Assembly: GCF_049727805.1 (NCBI RefSeq)
Contig: NZ_JBCNYA010000009.1
Coordinates: forward strand, 1-64,000
Source: Frateuria_A sp049727805
Lineage (GTDB): Bacteria; Pseudomonadota; Gammaproteobacteria; Xanthomonadales; Rhodanobacteraceae
Reading direction: 5' to 3'
Length of the DNA stretch: 64,000 nucleotides
How positions within the stretch are numbered: position 1 is the first letter of the stretch; the number at the start of each line of letters is the position of its first letter. The notes under the pieces were generated by a model. That model was not told the origin of the DNA, did no database searches, and worked only from the letters and a program-made list of their open reading frames with translations. This document shows positions 49,496-56,957 of the stretch, piece after piece. The translations under genes and the position numbers were made by a program.

Positions 49496-49509
49496 ACACT
49501 CCGGAGTGT
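49496..49509. promoter_or_regulatory. 14-bp perfect palindrome between glk and ABC operon
   Basis: ACACTCCGGAGTGT is a perfect 14-bp palindrome, 16 nt before the ABC ATPase start and 106 nt upstream of glk. TTGCAA (49491-49496) abuts it and could be a -35 box. A dimeric regulator bound here would block or activate the ABC operon promoter. No regulator gene is adjacent. Confidence 0.45.
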
Positions 49510-49525
49510 GATCTGGAGGGGAACC

Positions 49526-50200
49526 ATGGTCTGCATGGAGGCAGTGACCCGGCACTACCGGGTCGGCGGGCAAACCATCGCCGCGCTGGACGGGGTGAGC
49601 TTCACGGTGCCGCGCGGCCAGTTCATGGCCATCGTCGGGCCGTCCGGCTCGGGCAAGTCGACCCTGCTGAACATGCTCGGCTGCCTGGACCGGCCCGACA
49701 GCGGCCGCTACCTGCTCGAGAACGTCGACGTTTCCACCTTCGACGACGAGCGCGCCAGCGATTTCCGCAACCGGCGCATCGGCTTCGTGTTCCAGTCCTT
49801 CCACCTGCTGCCGCGGCTGTCCGTGCTGGAGAACGCGATGCTGCCGGCGCGCTTCCTGCGCGGACCGGGCGAGGGCCTGGAGGAACGCGCCCACGGGCTG
49901 CTCGGGCGCATGGGCCTGGACCGGCACCTGCAGCACCGCCCGGGCCAGCTCTCCGGCGGACAGATGCAGCGCGTGGCGATCGCCCGCGCGCTGCTGATGA
50001 AGCCGGCGCTGCTGCTGGCCGACGAGCCCACCGGCAACCTCGACTCGAAAAGCGCGGCCGACGTGCTCGCCCTGCTGGACGAGGTCCACGCCGACGGCCA
50101 GACCGTGGTGATGGTCACCCACGACGCCGAGGTCGCCGCGCACGCGCAGCGCCAGGTCGGCATCCGCGACGGGAGGATCGAGTTTGATTCGGCGGCGTGA
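49526..50200 (+). CDS. ABC exporter ATPase (MacB/LolD type)
   Basis: A 224-residue ATPase starting MVCMEAVTRH behind GGAGGGG. Walker A is GPSGSGKST, the Q-loop FVFQSFHLLPRL, the signature LSGGQMQRV, Walker B LLADEPTGNLD and the H-loop THD. The DEPTGNLDSKSA pattern is specific to the MacB/LolD/FtsE group, mechanotransmission ABC systems that do not transport through their own membrane core. It is the first gene of a four-gene operon and overlaps the next by 17 nt. Confidence 0.92.
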   Translation: MVCMEAVTRHYRVGGQTIAALDGVSFTVPRGQFMAIVGPSGSGKSTLLNMLGCLDRPDSGRYLLENVDVSTFDDERASDFRNRRIGFVFQSFHLLPRLSVLENAMLPARFLRGPGEGLEERAHGLLGRMGLDRHLQHRPGQLSGGQMQRVAIARALLMKPALLLADEPTGNLDSKSAADVLALLDEVHADGQTVVMVTHDAEVAAHAQRQVGIRDGRIEFDSAA

Positions 50201-52076
50201 GCGGGTGGCGCTGCTCGCGCTGCTGGCCTGCACCGGCGCGCAGGCCACCGTGTTCAGCGGCGAAGTGGAGATGGCCGACGCGCAGGGCATCTATACCCCG
50301 CCCTCGATGAGCTCGCCGGTGGTGCTGCGCTACTACGTGCCCGACGGCGCGCACGTGGGCAAGGGCGACGTGCTGCTGCGCATCGACGCCGGTCCGGCCG
50401 AGACGCAGTTGCGCAAGTTGAAGGCGCAACTGGAACAGACCGAGGCCAAGAACGCCAAGGAAATCGCCGAGCTGGAGCTCAAGCAATCCGACGCCGAACT
50501 CGCGCTGGCCGATGCGCAGGCCGAGCGCGACACCGCGGCGGTGGATGCGGCGATCCCGAAGAGCCTGATCTCCGCGCTCAACTACGACCGCTACCAGAGC
50601 GAGATGCAGCGCACCGAGCGTGCGCTCGCGGTCAAGCGCGAGGCGGCGCGGCAGGCCGCCGAGGCAGTGGCGCGGCGGCGCCACGACAGCGACCTGGAAC
50701 TCGAGAAGCAGCGCCTGTCGCTGGCCTTCTACCAGGACCAGGTGACCCAGGCGGAAGTGCGCGCCACCCGCGCCGGCACGGTGATCCACGGCTTCGACAA
50801 CTTCTTCGGGCGCGGCGGCCGCTACGAGGAGGGCTCGTCCGCCTATCCCGGCACTAAGGTCGGCGAGGTGGTCGGCCAGGGCGACGACTACACGGTGAAG
50901 GCCTGGGTGCTGGAGCCCGACTGCGCCGGCCTGAAGACCGGCCAGGCGGTCTACCTGTCCGTCGACGCCTTGCCCGGCAGCCGCGCGCGCGGCCGCATCC
51001 AGGCTATCGCGGGGGCTCCCGTCACCCGCACGCCATGGGGTGACGGCCGTTACTTCGAACTGGACATCGCGTTCGACGAGGACGTCCGCCTCGCGCTGCG
51101 GCCGGGCATGAGCGTGCGCGTCGATACCGAGCAGGAAACGGAGCCGGTCGGGGCCGCTGCCGTTCCCGCCACCTCGCCGCTGCGCATCGAAGGCGAGCTG
51201 TTCGCACAGCGCAGCCTGGCGATCTCGCCGCCGGCGGTCGACGGCCTGTGGCAGCTCACCGTCACGCAGATGGCCGGCGACGGCGCGCAGGTGAAAAAGG
51301 GCGACATGCTGGTGGTGTTCGACAGCAGCGAGGTGGTGAAGAACCTCACCGCCAAGCGCAGCGAGCTGGCCGAGAAGCAACGCAAGCAGGAGCAGCTCAA
51401 GCTCGACCTCGCCGACCGCGCGCGCGAGGCCGAACTGGCCACCGCGCAGGCGCGCGCGGATGCGGAGAAGGCCGAACGCAAGGCGACCGTGCCCAGGGAC
51501 TACGTGGCTGGCGTGGAATACCGCAAGCTGGTGGTCGCCCGCAGCAAGGCCGAACAGAAACTGCGGCTGACCGTGGAGCGCGAACGCATCGCGGCCATCG
51601 CGCGGGCCGCCGAACAGCGCCTGGCCGATGCCGAAGTGGCGCAGCTGGGAAGCGAGGTGGCCGAGCTGCAGCAGTCGCTCGGCGCGCTCACCATCACCGC
51701 GCCGCGCGACGGCATAGCGCTGCACCAGTCCGCCTGGGACGGCAACAAGATCGACACCGGTTCGCAGATCTGGCGCGGCCAGTCGGTGGCGCAGATGCCG
51801 GACCTGTCCAGCCTCGCCGTGCGCGCGGTGCTGCCCGAGCGCAACCTGTCGCGGGTGCGCGTCGGTGAGGCCGTGCAGGTGCAGGTGGCCGGCGGCGGCA
51901 GGCGCCGGCTGGAAGGCACCATCGCCGAGATCGGCAACAACGTGCACAGCAAATCACGGGTGGAGGCGATCCCGGTGATCGACGTGCTGATCGAACTGAA
52001 GGGCGGCGAGCAGGCGGAACTCAAACCCGGCCAGTCGGTGCAGGTGGCGATACCGCCCGCAAGGGAGGGCGTCTGA
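50184..52076 (+). CDS. Tandem-module HlyD/MacA-like periplasmic adaptor
   Basis: A 630-residue adaptor. The only start matching the frame and signal peptide is TTG at 50184, supported by GGGAGG 7 nt upstream. Residues 1-21 look like a signal peptide (VALLALLACTGAQA). Two complete adaptor modules follow. Module 1 (~30-310) has a lipoyl half-motif VLRYYVPDGAHVGKGDVLLRID, a long coiled coil (~70-190) and a beta-barrel. Module 2 (~318-628) repeats this with VTQMAGDGAQVKKGDMLVVFD, a second coiled coil (~395-510) and ITAPRDGIALH onward. Typical MacA or HlyD proteins (~370-470) have one module, so this is a duplication or fusion. It would link the permease to an outer-membrane channel not encoded here. 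Confidence 0.85.
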   Translation: MIRRRERVALLALLACTGAQATVFSGEVEMADAQGIYTPPSMSSPVVLRYYVPDGAHVGKGDVLLRIDAGPAETQLRKLKAQLEQTEAKNAKEIAELELKQSDAELALADAQAERDTAAVDAAIPKSLISALNYDRYQSEMQRTERALAVKREAARQAAEAVARRRHDSDLELEKQRLSLAFYQDQVTQAEVRATRAGTVIHGFDNFFGRGGRYEEGSSAYPGTKVGEVVGQGDDYTVKAWVLEPDCAGLKTGQAVYLSVDALPGSRARGRIQAIAGAPVTRTPWGDGRYFELDIAFDEDVRLALRPGMSVRVDTEQETEPVGAAAVPATSPLRIEGELFAQRSLAISPPAVDGLWQLTVTQMAGDGAQVKKGDMLVVFDSSEVVKNLTAKRSELAEKQRKQEQLKLDLADRAREAELATAQARADAEKAERKATVPRDYVAGVEYRKLVVARSKAEQKLRLTVERERIAAIARAAEQRLADAEVAQLGSEVAELQQSLGALTITAPRDGIALHQSAWDGNKIDTGSQIWRGQSVAQMPDLSSLAVRAVLPERNLSRVRVGEAVQVQVAGGGRRRLEGTIAEIGNNVHSKSRVEAIPVIDVLIELKGGEQAELKPGQSVQVAIPPAREGV

Positions 52077-53287
52077 TGATGCGCCGGACATGCATGTTGT
52101 GGCCGGTGCTGCTGGTGCTTGCCGCGTGCGGCGGCAGATCCGCGGCCGACTACACGGCGCTCGAGCAGGCCCACGCCGGCCCGCTCGAGTTCAGCGTGCA
52201 GGCCGACGGCGAGCTGCGCGCGGTCACCGCCACGCCGCTGCTGGTGCCCGGCCAGCAGTGGACGCCGCGCCAGCTGAGCTGGATGCTGCCCGACGGCAGC
52301 CATGTGACCAAAGGCGAACTGGTCGCGCGCTTCTCCGCCACGCAAAGCAGACAGGACCTGGCGCAGGCGCGCATCGACCTGGAGCGCAACCTGATCGCGC
52401 GTGCGGGCAAGCAGGATGAACTGGCGGGCAAGCGCGGGCAGCTGGACGTGGACATGATCCAGGTCGATGGCCAGCTGGCGATCGCCCGGCGCTACGCGCA
52501 TGCCACGCTGGCCGCGATCGCGCGCAACGACATCCTCGACGCCGTGCAGGATGCGGCCTACCTGGGCGTGCGCCGGCAGATCCTGCAGTGGCGCGAGCAG
52601 CAGTCCAGCGCCCGCGGCAAGGCCGAGCTGGCCGTGCTCGATGCCCAGCACAACACCTACGACATGGTCGCCAAGCAGAAGCAGGCCGACCTCGACGCGC
52701 TGGAACTGCGCGCGCCGCACGACGGCGTGCTGGTGCTGGAGCGCGACTGGTCCGAACAACTGCCACATGTCGGCAGCAGCCTGTGGGCCGGCAACAGCTT
52801 CGCCAGCCTGCCCGACCTCGATGCGCTGGAAGTGCAGCTCGCCGTGCCGCAGATCGAGGCCCAGGGCGTGGCCGTGGGCGAGGCGGTCGAATTGCATCCG
52901 TGGGGCCGACCGGACCAGGCGGTGACGGCCAGGCTCGACTGGATCGCCGCCGCGGCGCAGCCGCGCGATCGCGAGAGCCCGGTCAAGTACCTGCTGATGA
53001 AGGCGCGCGTGCCGGCCGACGCGGTGCGCCGCTACGGCTGGACGCCCGGCCAGCGGTTCGCCGGCACGATCCTGCTGCTGAAGACCGCGCAAGGCATGAG
53101 CGTGCCCAACCTCGCCTTGGGTGGCGACGGCGACGCGGCCACGGTGCACGTACTGAGCGGAGGAAACGAAGTCGTGCGCAAGCTCAAGCTCGGCGTCCGC
53201 GGCGCCACCCGCACGCAGGTGCTCGATGGCTTGCACGAAGGCGACCGCATCCTGCTTCCTACCGGCGGCAACGGAGCGGGCGCATGA
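52076..53287 (+). CDS. HlyD-like adaptor lipoprotein
   Basis: A 403-residue adaptor with lipobox LVLAAC (Cys about residue 18), so it is a lipoprotein. One module is visible: WMLPDGSHVTKGELVARF (lipoyl half), coiled coil (~85-215), LRAPHDGVLVLER (second half), then a barrel and a membrane-proximal domain ending VLDGLHEGDRILLPTGG. It is shorter than and distinct from the adaptor encoded just upstream. Start and upstream stop overlap as TGATG; its end overlaps the permease start as ATGA. Having both in one operon means three adaptor modules per ATPase/permease pair. Confidence 0.86.
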   Translation: MMRRTCMLWPVLLVLAACGGRSAADYTALEQAHAGPLEFSVQADGELRAVTATPLLVPGQQWTPRQLSWMLPDGSHVTKGELVARFSATQSRQDLAQARIDLERNLIARAGKQDELAGKRGQLDVDMIQVDGQLAIARRYAHATLAAIARNDILDAVQDAAYLGVRRQILQWREQQSSARGKAELAVLDAQHNTYDMVAKQKQADLDALELRAPHDGVLVLERDWSEQLPHVGSSLWAGNSFASLPDLDALEVQLAVPQIEAQGVAVGEAVELHPWGRPDQAVTARLDWIAAAAQPRDRESPVKYLLMKARVPADAVRRYGWTPGQRFAGTILLLKTAQGMSVPNLALGGDGDAATVHVLSGGNEVVRKLKLGVRGATRTQVLDGLHEGDRILLPTGGNGAGA

Positions 53288-54516
53288 AGGCCGGTCCCTG
53301 GCGCGAGGCGATCGAGGAGCTTTCGCGGCGCAAGCTGCGCACCCTGCTCACCTTGCTCGGCATGATCTTCGGCGTGGGCGCGATCGTGGCCATGCAGGGC
53401 GTCGGCGCGGGCAGCCGGCGCGAGGCGCTCAAGCTGGTCGAGAGCCTGGGCCTGCACAACCTGATCGTCGAGGCGCACAGCGCCGACGGCGATGCGCTGA
53501 AGGAAGCCCGCGCGCGCAGCCTGGGACTGACCGAGGCCGATGCCCGCGCGGCGCTTGCCGTGGTGCCCACCGCCGAGCGCTACGCGGCGGAGAAGCGCAT
53601 CAAGACGTGGGGCGTCTTCAGCGACGCCGGCAGCAGCCAGGCGCAGGTCAGCGGCATCAGCCCGGGTTACTTCGGGCTCGCTTCGCTGCGCGTGGCCCAG
53701 GGCCGCGCATTGAGTCCCGAGGACGAGGCGCGGCTGGCCGCCGTCGCGGTGCTCGGCGTGCAGGCCGCGCACGACCTGTTCCCCGACGGCAAGCCGCTGG
53801 GCCGGCTGCTCAAGGTCAACCAGGTCTGGCTGCGCGTGGTCGGCGTGCTGGCCGACCGCGACCTGGACAAGGACCATTTCGAGGGCGTGGCGCTGGGCGC
53901 GGACAGCAACCGCATCTTCGTGCCGCTGGCCAGCGCCCGCGCGCGCTTCCGCTTCCAGCCGATGGAGGACGAGATCGACCGCTTCCTCCTGCGCGTGGCC
54001 GACCCCGGCCGCCTGGGCGACGGCGCGCAGGTGCTCGGCCAGGTGCTCGACCAGCGCCACGCCGGCGTGGACGACTACCAGTTGGTGGTGCCGCAGCAGC
54101 TGTACCGGCAGAACCAGCAGACCCAGCGCATCTTCTCCATCGTGATGGGTTCGATCGCCGGCGTCAGCCTGTTGGTCGGCGGCATCGGCATCATGAACAT
54201 CATGCTGGCCAACGTGCTCGAACGCCGCCGCGAGATCGGCCTGCTGCGCGCGATCGGCGCGCGCCGGCACGACATCGTGGTTCGCTTCCTGCGCGAGGCG
54301 GTGGTGATCTGCACGGCGGGCGCGTTGATCGGTCTGCTGTTCGGCGCGGCGCTGGCCTATGCGATCGCACTGTTCGCCGGCTGGCAGGTGGCGTGGGAGC
54401 CGGTCGGCATCCTCGCCTCGGTGGTCGCGTGCCTGGCGGTCGGCCTGGTGTTCAGTTTCTATCCGGCACGGCAGGCGGCGGCGCTGGATCCGATCGCGGC
54501 GATACGCGACGCATAG
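53284..54516 (+). CDS. MacB-like ABC permease
   Basis: A 410-residue permease with the four-helix MacB/FtsX topology: one N-terminal membrane helix (LRTLLTLLGMIFGVGAIVAM), a large periplasmic domain (~45-285, containing ISPGYFGLASLRVAQGRALSPED), then three C-terminal helices (IAGVSLLVGGIGIMNIML, VICTAGALIGLLFGAALAYA, GILASVVACLAVGLVFSFYP). The C-terminal PARQAAALDPIAAIRDA is the family signature. No fused ATPase domain, unlike MacB itself. It would export a periplasmic substrate (peptide, lipid, antibiotic) through an outer-membrane channel encoded elsewhere. Last gene of the operon. Confidence 0.92.
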   Translation: MKAGPWREAIEELSRRKLRTLLTLLGMIFGVGAIVAMQGVGAGSRREALKLVESLGLHNLIVEAHSADGDALKEARARSLGLTEADARAALAVVPTAERYAAEKRIKTWGVFSDAGSSQAQVSGISPGYFGLASLRVAQGRALSPEDEARLAAVAVLGVQAAHDLFPDGKPLGRLLKVNQVWLRVVGVLADRDLDKDHFEGVALGADSNRIFVPLASARARFRFQPMEDEIDRFLLRVADPGRLGDGAQVLGQVLDQRHAGVDDYQLVVPQQLYRQNQQTQRIFSIVMGSIAGVSLLVGGIGIMNIMLANVLERRREIGLLRAIGARRHDIVVRFLREAVVICTAGALIGLLFGAALAYAIALFAGWQVAWEPVGILASVVACLAVGLVFSFYPARQAAALDPIAAIRDA

Positions 54517-54529
54517 GCCTTTGTTTCCG

Positions 54530-54580
54530 CTTCCGGCCCGGGGGCCGGAAGAGGGCGTTCCGGCGGCGGGATGGAACGCC
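54530..54580. other. Two hairpins between ABC operon and hemB
   Basis: CTTCCGGCCC/GGGCCGGAAG (54530-54539, 54542-54551) forms a 10-bp palindromic stem. GGCGTTCC/GGAACGCC (54554-54561, 54573-54580) forms a second. Neither has a U-run. The first lies 14 nt past the permease stop and may mark the operon's 3' end. Confidence 0.5.
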
Positions 54581-54610
54581 GCAGCGTGCAGGCGCGCAAG
54601 GACCGCGGCG

Positions 54611-54616
54611 TACAAT
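54611..54616 (+). promoter_or_regulatory. Candidate -10 box for hemB
   Basis: TACAAT lies 29 nt before the hemB ATG, matching the hexamer before tdk and plsB. The -35 region is weak. Confidence 0.45.
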
Positions 54617-54645
54617 GACGCCTTTCGCGCCAACGCAGGTTTCCC

Positions 54646-55638
54646 ATGAACTTCCCGGCCATCCGCATGCGCCGCATGCGCCGCGACGCCTTCTCCCGCG
54701 CGCTGATGCGCGAGCACACCCTGTTGCCGAGCGACCTCATCATGGTCGCGTTCGTGATCGAGGGCGAGGGGCAGCGCGAGAGCGTGCCATCGATGCCGGG
54801 CGTGGCGCGCCTGTCGATCGACGAGCTGCTCAAGCTGGCCGGCGAATGCGTGCGGTTGGGCATTCCGGCGCTGGCGCTGTTCCCTTCGCCCGATCCGTCG
54901 GTGAAGAGCGAGGACGCGGCCGAGGCGTGGAACCCGGACAACCTGATGCACCGCGCGACCCGCGCGCTCAAGGCGAAGTACCCGGAACTCGGCCTGATCG
55001 GCGACGTGGCGCTGGACCCCTACACCACGCACGGCCAGGACGGCCTGATCGACGCGCACGGCTACGTGATGAACGAACCCACCGTCGAGGCGCTGGTGAA
55101 GATGTCGCTGGCGCAGGCGGAAGCCGGCATGGATTTCGTGGCGCCCTCGGACATGATGGACGGCCGCATCGGCACCATCCGCGACGCGCTCGAGGTGGCC
55201 GGCCACATCCACACGCGCATCCTCGCCTACTCGGCCAAGTACGCCTCCAGCTTCTACGGCCCGTTCCGCGACGCGGTCGGCTCGGCGGCGAACCTGGGCA
55301 AGGGCAACAAGCACACCTACCAGATGGACGTGGGCAACTCGGACGAGGCGCTGCGCGAAGTGGAGCTCGACCTGGCCGAGGGCGCCGACGCGGTGATGGT
55401 CAAGCCGGGCATGCCCTACCTCGACGTGCTGCGCCGGGTGAAGGACGCCTTCGGCGCGCCGACCTTCGTCTACCAGGTCTCCGGCGAGTACGCGATGCTC
55501 AAGGCCGCCGCGCAGAACGGCTGGCTGGACGAGAAGGCGGTCGTGCTCGAGTCGCTGACCGCGTTCAAGCGCGCCGGCGCCGACGCCATCCTCACCTATT
55601 ACGCCATCGAAGCGGCGCGTTGGCTGCGCGGCGAGTGA
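54646..55638 (+). CDS. hemB: Porphobilinogen synthase (ALA dehydratase)
   Basis: A 330-residue enzyme condensing two 5-aminolevulinate molecules into porphobilinogen in haem and cobalamin biosynthesis. The Schiff-base lysines are Lys198 (AYSAKYASSFYGPFR) and Lys253 (MVKPGMPYLD). The metal-site loop reads DVALDPYTTHGQDG (120-133): the three Cys of zinc-dependent enzymes are replaced, so this is the non-zinc, Mg-stimulated type known from Pseudomonas. Length is standard. Its own -10 box and the upstream hairpins suggest a separate transcript. Confidence 0.96.
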   Translation: MNFPAIRMRRMRRDAFSRALMREHTLLPSDLIMVAFVIEGEGQRESVPSMPGVARLSIDELLKLAGECVRLGIPALALFPSPDPSVKSEDAAEAWNPDNLMHRATRALKAKYPELGLIGDVALDPYTTHGQDGLIDAHGYVMNEPTVEALVKMSLAQAEAGMDFVAPSDMMDGRIGTIRDALEVAGHIHTRILAYSAKYASSFYGPFRDAVGSAANLGKGNKHTYQMDVGNSDEALREVELDLAEGADAVMVKPGMPYLDVLRRVKDAFGAPTFVYQVSGEYAMLKAAAQNGWLDEKAVVLESLTAFKRAGADAILTYYAIEAARWLRGE

Positions 55639-55664
55639 CCTCGCCGGATCCACGGAGCGGCTAA

Positions 55665-56069
55665 ATGGATGCCTCCTCCCGCGACCTGGCCGCGTTGCAG
55701 GGCACCTGGGAGCAGGTCGCCTTCGAGGAAAACGGCGTCGTCGACGCGCCGGACAGCACCGGCGCACCTGGTGCGCTGACCCGCATCAGCGGCGACCGCT
55801 TTTCCGTGCGCACGCGGCAGGGCGAGCTGCTGCTCGAAGGCCGCTTCATCCTGGACGCCTCGACCACGCCCGGCGCGATCACCTGGATCGACGCGATCGG
55901 CCCCGACGCCGGCCAGCCGCTGCCGGCCAGCTATCGACTGGACGGCGACGACTTCGTGTTCATTGCCGCCGATGCCGGTGCGCCGCGTCCGACCGAATTC
56001 CGCACCGTGCCCGGCCTGACCATGCGCCGCTTCGTGCGCTGGCGCGCGCAGCCAGGTCCGCACGGCTGA
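55665..56069 (+). CDS. TIGR03067-like domain protein
   Basis: A 134-residue soluble protein. LAALQGTWEQVAFEENGVVD, ISGDRFSVRTRQGELLLEGRF, SYRLDGDDFVF and the C-terminal FVRW follow the TIGR03067 pattern (a small lipocalin-like beta domain of unknown function, common in Planctomycetes and scattered elsewhere). No signal peptide. It starts 26 nt after hemB in the same direction and may be read through from it. Function unknown. Confidence 0.72.
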   Translation: MDASSRDLAALQGTWEQVAFEENGVVDAPDSTGAPGALTRISGDRFSVRTRQGELLLEGRFILDASTTPGAITWIDAIGPDAGQPLPASYRLDGDDFVFIAADAGAPRPTEFRTVPGLTMRRFVRWRAQPGPHG

Positions 56070-56096
56070 CCTGTCCAGCCGGCAGCGCCACTGCGA

Positions 56097-56870
56097 TCAG
56101 CGTGAGCGCGCGGGGCGCAGCCGTATCTCGTACACCTTCGGCCAGCGTTTGCCGGTAACGAACAGGCGGTCGCGCGCCGCGTCGTAGGCGATCCCGTTGA
56201 GCACGTCGTTGTCCGGATCGGGCAGGCTGTCGCGTGCCGGTCCCAAGCCGGCCAGGTCGATCCAGCCGACCACCTTGCCGCTGGCCGGATCGATCCGCGC
56301 GATGCGGTCGGTCAGCCACACGTTGGCGTAGAGCTCGCCCTTCACCCATTCGAGCTCGTTGAGGTTGGCCAGCGGCAGCCCGTCAGCGGTGACGTCGATG
56401 CGGCCGACCTGCTGCAGGGTGTCCGGATCGAGAACGCGGATCGTCGGCGTGCCGTCGCTCATCAGCAGGTGCGTGCCGTCGGTGGTCAGGCTCCAGCCTT
56501 CGCCCGGGTAGGCGAACTTCGCGCGCGGCGTGAGCGTGGCCAGGTCGTACACGAAGCCTTCGTGGTCCTGCCAGGTGAGCTGGATCAGCCGGTCCTTCCA
56601 CGCAACGATGCCCTCGCCGTAGTCCGGCCAGGGCGTGGCCGACTGCTGCAGCACCTTGCCGCTGTCGAGCTCCACCTTTCGCACCGACGAGGCGCCGACG
56701 GTGCCGGTGGCTTCGTACAGGAAGCCATCCAGGTAGAACAGGCCTTCGGTATAGGCCGCCGGGTCGTGCGGAAAGGCGTGCACGACGGTGTAGCCCTGCA
56801 CCGGGAGGGTGGCGGCCGTGGCCAGGCAGGGCAGCAGCAGGCCGGCCAATGCGAGCGTGATGCGATTCAT
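56097..56870 (-). CDS. Glutaminyl-peptide cyclotransferase (bacterial/plant type)
   Basis: A 257-residue secreted enzyme starting MNRITLALAG with a signal peptide ending CLATAA. It is the five-bladed beta-propeller glutamine cyclotransferase family: FPHDPAAYTEGLFYLDGFLYEATG, LDSGKVLQQ, YGEGIVAWKDRLIQLTW, GEGWSLTTDGTHLLMSDG, NELEWVKGELYANVW, DNDVLNGIAYDAARDRLFVTGKRWP. Members convert N-terminal Gln to pyroglutamate, protecting exported proteins from aminopeptidases. It is minus-strand, convergent with the TIGR03067 gene and divergent from the Kef gene. Confidence 0.92.
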   Translation of the reverse strand: MNRITLALAGLLLPCLATAATLPVQGYTVVHAFPHDPAAYTEGLFYLDGFLYEATGTVGASSVRKVELDSGKVLQQSATPWPDYGEGIVAWKDRLIQLTWQDHEGFVYDLATLTPRAKFAYPGEGWSLTTDGTHLLMSDGTPTIRVLDPDTLQQVGRIDVTADGLPLANLNELEWVKGELYANVWLTDRIARIDPASGKVVGWIDLAGLGPARDSLPDPDNDVLNGIAYDAARDRLFVTGKRWPKVYEIRLRPARSR

Positions 56871-56920
56871 GCGCGGATGATCCCATGCCCGCCACCGCGT
56901 CCGCACCGCCGGCCGCGTGG

Positions 56921-56926
56921 AATAAT
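56921..56926 (+). promoter_or_regulatory. Candidate -10 box for the Kef gene
   Basis: AATAAT lies 31 nt before the GTG start of the antiporter gene, in otherwise GC-rich sequence. No matching -35 is evident. Confidence 0.4.
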
Positions 56927-56957
56927 CGATCCCTCCCCAAGCCAAGGCGTCGCGCGC

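Noticed and set aside
53032..55767. A 911-codon minus-strand open frame opposite the MacB-like permease and hemB
   Set aside because: Spans two well-supported plus-strand genes and the gap between them; His/Arg/Gln-rich low-complexity translation.
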